Below are positions 1 through 5,622 of a DNA stretch of 5,657 nt, in pieces. The translations under genes and the position numbers were made by a program. Origin of the DNA: a bacterium (GTDB taxonomy: Bacteria > Desulfobacterota > Binatia > UBA12015); NCBI GenBank assembly GCA_029976905.1, contig JAPOLW010000280.1, forward strand, positions 1 to 5,657. The letters are read 5' to 3'. Position 1 is the stretch's first letter; every line of letters begins with the position of its first letter. The notes below the pieces were generated by a model that was given only the letters and a program-made list of their open reading frames with translations, did no database searches and was not told the DNA's origin.

Positions 1-547
1 GCGGGATCATGGTGAGCGGGATGAGGCGGCCCTTGCCGGCACCGCCGCACCAGTCGTCGATCATCCAGTCGTTGTAGATCTGCAGACAGCGCAGGGCGAG
101 TTCCTTGTCGTCGCGTTCGGCGAAGCCCTGCCCGGCAAAGCGGGGAAAGATGTTGGGAAAGCAGATCGCCGCCTCGACGTGGTTGAGCGTCATGTCGGCA
201 AGCCGCGCGTCGCGGTCGTAGGTACCCGGACGCAGATCCTCGTAGACGGCGGGTACGTTGCGCTGCTCGCTGCGCGGGATGCCGGCGGGCGCATGCAGCA
301 ATCCGGTCGGCGTGGCGAGGTCCTCAAAGAGCCAGACGTCGCACCAATCCCCATCCTCGACGTTGCGCTGGAAGCCGTAATGGCCACCGGAGAACTCCAG
401 CTTCACCTTCTCGCGCGAAACCCGCGGCCCCCGGTCGCGCATGCTCGGCGGCAACTCGTCCTGCCACAGCGTCTTGGGCTCCATCACGTGGTCATCGACC
501 GAGATGATGGCCGGTAGATCTTTTTCCTCGGGGGTCATCGCACTCAT
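1..547 (-). CDS. Amidohydrolase, Amidohydro_2 (COG2159) family, N-terminal part, cut by window edge
   Basis: This is the N-terminal 182 codons of a metal-dependent hydrolase that runs off the left edge. Translation begins MSAMTPEE and soon reads ISVDDHVMEP (residues 15-24). That matches the Asp-x-His...Glu-Pro opening of the Amidohydro_2 TIM-barrel family, where Asp18 and His20 stand in the place of the HxH metal ligands. Further family-like stretches are RLADMTLNHVEAAICFPNIFPRF (about 115-137) and the YNDWMIDDW helix (about 158-166). The metal ligands of the C-terminal half lie outside the window. The start at 547 is preceded by AGGAG nine bases upstream. A second in-frame ATG at 538 is also possible. 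It lies 57 bp downstream of the deacylase-like gene on the same strand and is probably in its operon. Family members include decarboxylases and C-C or C-O hydrolases, so the reaction cannot be named. Family call is firm, substrate unknown. Confidence 0.85.
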   Translation of the reverse strand, partial: MSAMTPEEKDLPAIISVDDHVMEPKTLWQDELPPSMRDRGPRVSREKVKLEFSGGHYGFQRNVEDGDWCDVWLFEDLATPTGLLHAPAGIPRSEQRNVPAVYEDLRPGTYDRDARLADMTLNHVEAAICFPNIFPRFAGQGFAERDDKELALRCLQIYNDWMIDDWCGGAGKGRLIPLTMIP

Positions 548-604
548 TTCCTCGTACTCCTCGCATCGGCCGGACCGCAGGCCCCGGCGTCGGATTTGGT
601 ATTC

Positions 605-2341
605 TCAGTCGGGACGCGCGGGGCCCACGACGTGGCCCGGGTACCCGCACCCCTCGACGAGCCTGCCCTCGATGACGATCGGAACACCGTTCACGATCGT
701 GGCGTGCACTCCTTCGGGACGACTGGCCCAGCGCCCCACTCCATTGGGGAAATCGTGGACGAATTCCTTCTTTCCCGGCCCGATCCGATCCGGATCGAAG
801 ATCATGAGGTCGGCCGCGTACCCGGGCAGCAACATCCCCCGGCCGCTGAGGCCGAGCAAGGCGGCCGGTTGCTGCGTCAGTTGGCGGATCGCCTCCTCGA
901 GTTCCCAACGCCCCCACTCCCGGACCCAGTAGCGCAGGAAGTAGGAACTGAACTCGGCGCCATCGTCGCGGCCGAGGTGGGCACCGCCGTCGGACGTGCC
1001 GACGATCATGTTGGGATGAAGCGAGGCGACGTGGGTCCCCTCCTTCCACTCCTCGGTCTCCGTACGCCACACGAATTCGACGGCCAGGTCCTCCGAGAGG
1101 GCGATCTCGATCATCAGATCCATGGGAGCGATGCCGCGCTCCCGCGCGACATCGGCGAGCGAGCGCCCGACCAGGGCCTGATTCTCGGCGCGGGTCGCGG
1201 CGTAGACCTGCAGGACGTCGAAGTGGGGCGGCGGCAGCGTCGACCCGCGGGCGGGGTCGGTATTGGGATTCTCGACCGCGTGGCGGATCTCGCTGCGGTA
1301 GGCGTCGTCGCGCAGCATCGCCGTGCGCGCCTCGACGGTCGCAGCCTCCGAGAAGAGGCGGGCGAAGGCGGGGACGCCATCGTAGAGGCCGGTCCCCTCT
1401 GCAATGCTGAAGCGACGATCGAAAGGCCGCGCCATCAGCATCGAGTACACGCCGGCCCCCTGATGGCGGGCGCGCTCCAGGTAGGCGCGCGAATGTTCCC
1501 AGGTCGCCGTCGGCGCGTCGACCTTGCTGCGGGCGCCCAGGCCCTGGATGATGACGGGGAGGCGGCTCGCGAGCGCCAGTGCAATCAGATACTCGCCGTC
1601 GGACTCGTCCAGGCCGCCGATCGAACTGTAGGGAAGATAGGAGATCGAGCCACGGTTGCAGTGCCCGACCTCCGTCACCAGAGCCGCGAGTTCGTCCCTG
1701 GAGGCGAGGCGGCTCGGCACCGGCCGATCGGCGGCGTCGAGGTGCGTCGGTGCATGGGTGGAAGAGAGGCCGGCCGCACCAGCCTCCATCGCTTCGCGCA
1801 CCAGAGTACGCATCCCTTCGATTTCCTGCGCCGTCGCTTCGCGGACGTTGCAGTCTTCGCCCATCACCCATCGACGAATGTTGCAGTGGCCCACGTAGAA
1901 GGCAGCGTTGATGCCGAGTCGTCCCCGGCGGCTCTCCAGAAACTCCGGAAAACTCTCGAAATTCCACGGAATGCCGTCGAGGGCGTCGGGCGCCATGTCC
2001 TCGACCCGGGTGAAGATCTGCGAGAGGAAGCCGCGGTCCTCCTCTTTGACGGGCGCGATCGAGAAGCCGCAATTCCCGGCCACCACCGTGGTCACGCCGT
2101 GGTAGCACGACGACGTCGCGTAGGGATCGAAGGTCAGCTGGGGATCGTAGTGGGTATGCGGATCGACGATGCCCGGTGCGACCACCCGCCCCTCGGCATC
2201 GAGAACGCGGCTCGCGTCGCTCGCCGCGAAATGTCCGATCCCGGCAATCCGGCCATCGAGGATCGCCACGTCGGCACGACGGCGGGGAAGTCCGGTGCCG
2301 TCGACGACCAGACCATTGGTGACGAGCAGATCGTATTTCAT
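605..2341 (-). CDS. D-aminoacylase-family amidohydrolase (COG3653, N-acyl-D-amino-acid deacylase-like)
   Basis: A complete 578-residue cytoplasmic amidohydrolase. The N-terminal beta-domain (1-55, with LVTNGLVVDGTG) leads into the TIM barrel: PGIVDPHTHYD with His62 and His64, the NCGFSIAP loop with Cys91, GHCNIR with His152, GLSSTHAPTH (191-200) and GTSDGGAH with the catalytic Asp451. The C-terminal beta-domain carries PGYAADLMIFD (506-516). Length and order fit N-acyl-D-amino-acid deacylases, which hydrolyse N-acyl-D-amino acids with zinc. However, where that family has the two other zinc histidines, this protein appears to read YLPYSSIGG (234-242) and IIQGL (264-268), without His. The true substrate may therefore differ. 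The start at 2341 is chosen because GGGAGG lies eight bases upstream, the family sequence begins at MKYDLLV, and the ATG overlaps the stop of the MarR gene as ATGA. The frame is open further upstream but that part is low-complexity and overlaps the MarR gene. Confidence 0.88.
   Translation of the reverse strand: MKYDLLVTNGLVVDGTGLPRRRADVAILDGRIAGIGHFAASDASRVLDAEGRVVAPGIVDPHTHYDPQLTFDPYATSSCYHGVTTVVAGNCGFSIAPVKEEDRGFLSQIFTRVEDMAPDALDGIPWNFESFPEFLESRRGRLGINAAFYVGHCNIRRWVMGEDCNVREATAQEIEGMRTLVREAMEAGAAGLSSTHAPTHLDAADRPVPSRLASRDELAALVTEVGHCNRGSISYLPYSSIGGLDESDGEYLIALALASRLPVIIQGLGARSKVDAPTATWEHSRAYLERARHQGAGVYSMLMARPFDRRFSIAEGTGLYDGVPAFARLFSEAATVEARTAMLRDDAYRSEIRHAVENPNTDPARGSTLPPPHFDVLQVYAATRAENQALVGRSLADVARERGIAPMDLMIEIALSEDLAVEFVWRTETEEWKEGTHVASLHPNMIVGTSDGGAHLGRDDGAEFSSYFLRYWVREWGRWELEEAIRQLTQQPAALLGLSGRGMLLPGYAADLMIFDPDRIGPGKKEFVHDFPNGVGRWASRPEGVHATIVNGVPIVIEGRLVEGCGYPGHVVGPARPD
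2338..2341 (-). other. ATGA stop/start overlap coupling the MarR and deacylase genes
   Basis: On the minus strand the deacylase ATG (2341-2339) and the MarR TGA (2340-2338) share bases as ATGA. With the GGGAGG Shine-Dalgarno sequence inside the end of the MarR gene, this is a typical arrangement for translation re-initiation within an operon. Confidence 0.9.
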
Positions 2342-2934
2342 TTCGCTTCCCTCCCGGCTGCGTGATCCGGTTCGGCACCGCCCCCGCCGCGTTGCGCCCG
2401 AACCTCGGCCAGTCGGCCCGCTCCCTCGACCGGCGGCGGCGCGGCGGCGGATTCCTCGAAGATCGCCGACAGGAATTCGAGCGCAGAGTTGATCTGCCCG
2501 ATCTCGTCGTCGGAGAGCGGCGCCATTAGGCGCTCGGCCGCATCGCTGTAGTCGGCGAAGGCGCGGCGTTCGATCGCTGCTCCACGGGTGGTGAGCCGGA
2601 TGCGTGCCCGGCGACCGTCTTCGCGATCGCTCATTCGCTGGACGAGGCCGCGCCGCTCCAGCCGGTCGATCATCTTGGTGAGGCCGCCCGGCGTACACCC
2701 CAGCGCGTTGTAGAGGTCCTCGGGCTGCAACTGCCGCGGCCGCCCGGCACGGCGCAGGGCACCCAGGATGCTGTACTCACTGGGGGAGAGTTCATGCGGC
2801 GCGAGAGCGGCCTTCTGGAAGGCCGGCACCAGATGCGCCAGCGACGAAAGACGCAGCAGGGGCCGCACCCGCTCGAAATCGCGGTCGGGATGCTCGGACC
2901 GCCAGGACTCCCGTATTTCTCGAAGCGACGTCAT
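2338..2934 (-). CDS. MarR-family transcriptional regulator
   Basis: A 198-residue winged-helix DNA-binding protein, likely a dimeric ligand-responsive repressor. The N-terminal helices (about 20-45) form the dimer region. The segment LSPSEYSILGAL (49-60) is the conserved MarR helix, followed by the helix-turn-helix LYNALGCTPGGLTKMIDRLERRGLV (about 74-98). The beta-wing is SDREDGRRARIRLTTRG (102-118), with the usual Asp-x-Arg-like DREDGRR. The remainder is a dimerisation helix (about 120-162) plus an unusual Pro/Ala/Gly-rich tail of roughly 35 residues that most MarR proteins lack. The start at 2934 has GGAG eight bases upstream. Its stop overlaps the deacylase start by four bases, which implies co-transcription and translational coupling. 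Its likely target is the AT-rich region just upstream, giving autoregulation, and the ligand may be a substrate of the downstream hydrolases. The last two points are inference from arrangement. Confidence 0.93.
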   Translation of the reverse strand: MTSLREIRESWRSEHPDRDFERVRPLLRLSSLAHLVPAFQKAALAPHELSPSEYSILGALRRAGRPRQLQPEDLYNALGCTPGGLTKMIDRLERRGLVQRMSDREDGRRARIRLTTRGAAIERRAFADYSDAAERLMAPLSDDEIGQINSALEFLSAIFEESAAAPPPVEGAGRLAEVRAQRGGGGAEPDHAAGREAK

Positions 2935-2956
2935 TTCCGCGGCTCCATCGGGATCT

Positions 2957-2977
2957 ATTATTTTCCAAGGAAATAAT
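2957..2977. promoter_or_regulatory. Imperfect inverted repeat, candidate MarR operator
   Basis: The arms ATTATTTTCC and GGAAATAAT surround a central AA. The right arm is the reverse complement of the left except for one extra T in the left arm. MarR proteins usually bind AT-rich inverted repeats of about 16-20 bp in their own promoters, and this element sits 23-43 bp upstream of the MarR start codon. The repeat is directly visible; its role as operator is inferred. Confidence 0.5.
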
Positions 2978-2985
2978 CAAGGAAA
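2966..2985. repeat. Direct repeat CAAGGAAA, 12-bp period
   Basis: CAAGGAAA occurs at 2966-2973 and again at 2978-2985, a 12-bp offset (a little over one helical turn). The second copy pairs with TTTCC at 2991-2995, so GGAAA/TTTCC half-sites occur four times in 35 bp. They overlap the inverted repeat and may form a second regulator site. Confidence 0.6.
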
Positions 2986-3004
2986 GCATTTTTCCCCATC
3001 TATT

Positions 3005-4213
3005 TCAGTTATTTCGAGAGGATTCCCTCTTCAATCGACCCGGGAGATCCGGGTAGGCCGTGAGTACCCGTGCCCAGTTCGGAATCGCCGCGCCGCCGAG
3101 CGGATCGGCGAGAAAGACCTCCCCCGCCCGATGAATCTGGGCGGCAAACCCCTCCACGGCCTGCTCCTCGGCGTGCCGGTCGTAGGGCAGACCGTTGACG
3201 ATCGCGTCGGCGTGATATTGGCGAACGATGTCCTGCGCCGCGCGCAGATAGGCGGCCCGCAGACTTGCGACGTGGCCGGCCTCGATGACCGTACCGCGAC
3301 TCGCGAGCGTGCGCAGCACCGTACCGACGATGTCGGCCGCCATCCGCATCAGACCCGCACCGGGATCCTCGAGAGACAATTCCTGGTGCTTGTGCTCGTA
3401 GGGAACGCAAAGGTCGACCTGACAGACCCGCTTGGCCGAGGTGTTGCGGAAGACCTCGGCGAGCGTGCCGATCTCGAGCCCCCAGTCCGACGGGATGCGA
3501 TTGGAGCGAGCCAGCGCCGCGGTGATCGCGAACTCTCCCGAAAGGGGATACCGGAAGCCTTCGAGAAAGCGCAGGAGCGGATCGGGGCCCAGGAGTGCGA
3601 TCAGACTCTGGAGCAGCGGGGAGACCAGAAGCCGGGCGACGCGCCCGTAAAGCCGGTCGGTCGATCGGCGATAGAAGGCCTTCGCGAACTCGAAGTCGAG
3701 ACTGGGGTGCGCCATCGGAAGACAGAGGCGCGCGAGCAGCACACGATCGTAGTCCACGATGTCGCAATCGTGCAGGACGAAGGCCTTGAGCTGCGGCTCG
3801 GCCAGAAGTCGGCCGAACGCCGTCCACACCGAGCGCCCTTTGCCCGCCTCACCGAGCGGCATCCCGGCGGCGGCGAGTTCCCGGTACACCGCCTGCACGC
3901 CCTCCCCGTCGGTCCACAGGACTTCGGCGCGCGCGCCCAGCGGGGCGACGATTTCGCAGGCGTCCACCCGATCGCGTGCCTCCGGGGCCTGGCCCAGCAC
4001 CACGCAAATCCGGTCGATGTAGTCGGCGCCGCGGAGTTCTTCGACAATGCGGCCGAACGCCGGGGCGCGCAGATCGGCCGCCGTGACCGGGAGGATCAGC
4101 CCCAGGGGATACGCGGAGGTCACCTGGAGCAACTGATGCTCCAGGCGGTCGCGATCGGTCCCGGACAGATCGTGCACGGTCGTGACCGGACCAGATTGAT
4201 GGAAATCGCCCAC
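3005..4213 (-). CDS. GT81-like glycosyltransferase (glucosyl-3-phosphoglycerate synthase-like)
   Basis: A 402-residue GT-A fold glycosyltransferase, probably cytoplasmic, since no signal peptide or clear membrane span is seen. It opens with MGDFHQSGPVTTVHDL, an N-terminus I recall from bacterial glycosyl transferases related to GpgS. Motifs in order are LPVTAADL (41-48, start of the nucleotide-sugar fold), GKGRSVW (124-130), HDCDIVDYD (148-156) with the Asp149-Cys-Asp151 metal-binding DxD, RYPLSGEF (221-228), PSDWGLEIG (241-249) and YEHKHQELS (272-280). GpgS enzymes transfer glucose from a nucleotide sugar to 3-phosphoglycerate in the synthesis of glucosylglycerate-type compatible solutes. 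Acceptor and donor cannot be read from sequence, so a mannosyl or mixed specificity is possible. Translation starts at GTG (4213). The nearest upstream ATG is out of frame and only a weak GGGCGG precedes the start. No phosphatase partner gene lies in the window. It is divergent from the pterin genes. Confidence 0.82.
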   Translation of the reverse strand: MGDFHQSGPVTTVHDLSGTDRDRLEHQLLQVTSAYPLGLILPVTAADLRAPAFGRIVEELRGADYIDRICVVLGQAPEARDRVDACEIVAPLGARAEVLWTDGEGVQAVYRELAAAGMPLGEAGKGRSVWTAFGRLLAEPQLKAFVLHDCDIVDYDRVLLARLCLPMAHPSLDFEFAKAFYRRSTDRLYGRVARLLVSPLLQSLIALLGPDPLLRFLEGFRYPLSGEFAITAALARSNRIPSDWGLEIGTLAEVFRNTSAKRVCQVDLCVPYEHKHQELSLEDPGAGLMRMAADIVGTVLRTLASRGTVIEAGHVASLRAAYLRAAQDIVRQYHADAIVNGLPYDRHAEEQAVEGFAAQIHRAGEVFLADPLGGAAIPNWARVLTAYPDLPGRLKRESSRNN

Positions 4214-4263
4214 GCCGCCCAGATCATACTGGAATCGCGGGCCGCGCGCCGGTCCGTCGGGGG

Positions 4264-4295
4264 GCGGTAGTCCTTGCCCACGGACTGCGGTAGTC
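4264..4295. repeat. Direct repeat GCGGTAGTC, 23-bp period
   Basis: GCGGTAGTC occurs at 4264-4272 and 4287-4295. The second copy is the left part of the 13-bp palindrome. The first copy is flanked by AGTCC (4269-4273), which can also pair with GGACT (4282-4286). Two like half-sites about two helical turns apart fit a regulator-binding region. Function is inferred. Confidence 0.6.
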
Positions 4296-4300
4296 TACCG
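4288..4300. promoter_or_regulatory. Perfect 13-bp palindrome CGGTAG-T-CTACCG
   Basis: CGGTAG at 4288-4293 and CTACCG at 4295-4300 are exact reverse complements around a single T. The element ends 10 bp before the ATG of the pterin operon. A one-base loop is too short for a normal RNA hairpin, so a DNA operator for a dimeric regulator is the more natural reading. No known consensus is recognised. Confidence 0.5.
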
Positions 4301-4310
4301 TTCTGGAACC

Positions 4311-4814
4311 ATGGAAACCTGGGCGATCACACTGAACAAGGAGTACTTCAAGTTCTCCTGCGCGCATTTCCTCATCTTCCCCGACGGCTCCAAGGAGCGT
4401 CTGCACGGCCATAACTACCAGGTGACGGCCGAGATCGAGGGGGCGCTCACCAAGGACGGGCTCGTCATCGACTTCCTCGACGCAAAGCCGGTCGTCCGCG
4501 AGCTCTGCGACTCACTCGACGAACACTGGCTCGTCCCGTCCGAGCACCCCGAACTGACCCTCGAAGAACTCGACGACGGACACAGCCGCGTGACCTATCG
4601 CGACAGCCGTTACGTGGTTCCGAGCAACGAAATCCTCGTGCTCCCGATCAACAATACCTCGGTCGAGAATCTCGCGACGTGGTTCGGCCATACGCTGCGG
4701 TCGCGCCTCGTCGATCGATTCGGTGCGTCCCAGGTTCGGCGCCTGCGCGTCGCAATCTCGGAGACCAGTGGTCAGAGCGGCGTCTACGAATACCGCACCG
4801 ATGACCGCGCCTGA
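4311..4814 (+). CDS. 6-pyruvoyl-tetrahydropterin synthase / QueD-family protein (COG0720), noncanonical active site
   Basis: A 167-residue tunnel-fold pterin enzyme. The zinc histidines are visible as CAHFL (His19) and LHGHNY (His32, His34). Also present are GLVIDFLDAK (50-59), the acidic-His segment LDEH (Asp70, His72), LPINNTSVENLA (111-122, matching the family's LPxxxTxEN) and SETSGQSGVYE with the pterin-binding Glu151. Family members act on 7,8-dihydroneopterin triphosphate to make 6-pyruvoyl-tetrahydropterin, 6-carboxy-tetrahydropterin (queuosine path) or, in PTPS-III, 6-hydroxymethyl-dihydropterin (folate path). The usual Cys four residues before the HGH motif is Lys28 here, with Glu29 beside it; Cys18, next to His19, is not the catalytic position. 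About 35 extra residues lie between the DEH segment and LPINN. It overlaps the next gene, a dihydropteroate-synthase-like protein, which points to a pterin pathway rather than queuosine. Exact product is undetermined. Confidence 0.87.
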   Translation: METWAITLNKEYFKFSCAHFLIFPDGSKERLHGHNYQVTAEIEGALTKDGLVIDFLDAKPVVRELCDSLDEHWLVPSEHPELTLEELDDGHSRVTYRDSRYVVPSNEILVLPINNTSVENLATWFGHTLRSRLVDRFGASQVRRLRVAISETSGQSGVYEYRTDDRA

Positions 4815-5622
4815 TCCGGCCGCGCCCGCGACCCCCGGGAACGCGCGGGCTCCAAAATTCCTGGGCGTCGTCAATCTCTCCCCGGAATCGATGGTGCGGG
4901 ATTCCATCGTCGGCGGTCCCGACGAAGCTCTGGCGCGGACCCGGGCACTCCGCGCCGAGGGTGTGGACGTCATCGATCTGGGAGGACGGTCGATCACGCC
5001 CGACGCCCCGTGCATCGACGACGACGAGGAGCAACGGCGCCTGGCCCCGACCGCGCGTCGCCTGCGCGACGAATCGATTCTCTTCTCGGTCGACACCTGG
5101 TCGCCGGAGACGGCGATCGCGGCGCTCGGTTGGGGCGCCGACATGATCAACTTCACCGGGCAGGACGCGACGGCGGAGATGCTCGATGCGATCGCACGCG
5201 CCGGGGCCTCGCTCGTCCTCACCTATATGCCCTACGGAAACGCGTACGACATGCGCACGCGGCCACGCACTCGCCCCCCGGCGGATCTCGTCGGCGAAAT
5301 CCTCGGTTTCCTGGGGCCCCGCGCCAGCGCCGCGCGTGCCGCCGGTATCGACGAGGTGATCCTCGACCCCAACCTCGGCATCATCCATCCCGAAACCGAC
5401 GACTTCGAAAAGATCCATCTGCAACTGGAAATCGTCTGGCAGACCGAACGCCTGCGCTCGCTCGGCCATCCCCTGCTCTTCTATGCCGCACGCAAACCCG
5501 AGCGCCTGGCGCGCATCATGATGGCCTCGGCCGTCCTGCACGCCGGCCCCGAGTACGTACGCACCCACGAACCCGGCCTCCTCCGCGCGCTCTTGCAGGT
5601 TGCGGATCGGAAGGCGACGTGA
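4801..5622 (+). CDS. Dihydropteroate synthase-like pterin-binding protein (PF00809 family)
   Basis: A 273-residue TIM-barrel protein of the pterin-binding family that includes FolP. Conserved DHPS positions can be matched: LGVVNLSPES with Asn25, VIDLGGRSITP with Asp59, FSVDTW with Asp98, DMINFTG with Asn117, LDPNLGI with Asp189, FYAARK with Lys232 and YVRTHE with Arg254/His256. FolP joins hydroxymethyl-dihydropterin pyrophosphate to p-aminobenzoate. Here both flexible loops differ: TPDSFSDGG becomes SPESMVRDSIVGG, and GGESTRPG becomes GGRSITPDA, so the Thr-Arg pair that handles pyrophosphate is missing. It may use another partner molecule, as DHPS-like proteins of methanopterin-type pathways do, or be a divergent FolP. 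ATG 4801 gives the usual family length and overlaps the previous gene by 14 bases. No clear Shine-Dalgarno sequence is seen, so coupling is likely. An upstream in-frame GTG at 4723 would add 26 residues of shadow-like sequence and is not preferred. Confidence 0.85.
   Translation: MTAPDPAAPATPGNARAPKFLGVVNLSPESMVRDSIVGGPDEALARTRALRAEGVDVIDLGGRSITPDAPCIDDDEEQRRLAPTARRLRDESILFSVDTWSPETAIAALGWGADMINFTGQDATAEMLDAIARAGASLVLTYMPYGNAYDMRTRPRTRPPADLVGEILGFLGPRASAARAAGIDEVILDPNLGIIHPETDDFEKIHLQLEIVWQTERLRSLGHPLLFYAARKPERLARIMMASAVLHAGPEYVRTHEPGLLRALLQVADRKAT

Larger units (their letters stand above)
2935..3004 (-). promoter_or_regulatory. AT-rich promoter/operator region of the MarR operon
   Basis: This 70-bp gap separates the glycosyltransferase stop from the MarR start, both on the minus strand. 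Its core (about 2954-3000) is markedly AT-rich against GC-rich surroundings, as expected for a promoter. On the minus strand a possible -35 element TTGATT (2980-2975) is followed after 17 bases by TAGATC (2957-2952) as a poor -10. Both assignments are weak. The repeats in this gap overlap the candidate promoter, which would suit repression. Confidence 0.5.
4214..4310. promoter_or_regulatory. Divergent intergenic region between glycosyltransferase and pterin genes
   Basis: These 97 bp must hold the start signals for the minus-strand glycosyltransferase and the plus-strand pterin operon. A possible plus-strand -35 is TTGCCC at 4274-4279, but no convincing -10 lies at the right distance. The left half is very GC-rich. 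The right half carries the palindrome and direct repeat listed separately. A short GGAA at 4305-4308 is the only ribosome-binding candidate for the ATG at 4311. Confidence 0.4.

Noticed and set aside
569..588. GCCGG/CCGGC inverted repeat between the two hydrolase genes
   Set aside because: A five-pair stem with a ten-base loop and no T tract is expected by chance in GC-rich DNA, so it is not called a terminator.
596..2365. Long plus-strand frame of 589 codons opposite the deacylase-like gene
   Set aside because: It lies antisense to a gene with clear family motifs, shows no recognisable domain, and is expected from GC-rich codon use.
492..2378. Minus-strand frame of 628 codons overlapping the deacylase-like gene in another frame
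   Set aside because: The translation is Arg/Pro/Gly-rich low complexity with no motifs, while the alternative frame carries the whole amidohydrolase.
2342..2698. Longer N-terminus for the deacylase-like protein
   Set aside because: The extra 119 residues are Arg-rich, overlap the MarR gene, and lack family similarity; a strong GGGAGG precedes the ATG at 2341.
2981..2995. Terminator hairpin after the glycosyltransferase (GGAAA/TTTCC stem)
   Set aside because: The stem is only five AT-rich pairs and the following bases are not a clean T run; operator half-sites explain it better.
2768..4270. Plus-strand frame of 500 codons opposite the MarR and glycosyltransferase genes
   Set aside because: It spans two real minus-strand genes and the gap between them, and has no recognisable domain.
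4648..5568. Minus-strand frame of 306 codons opposite the pterin genes
   Set aside because: It is a shadow of the DHPS-like gene, which has conserved catalytic positions on the plus strand.
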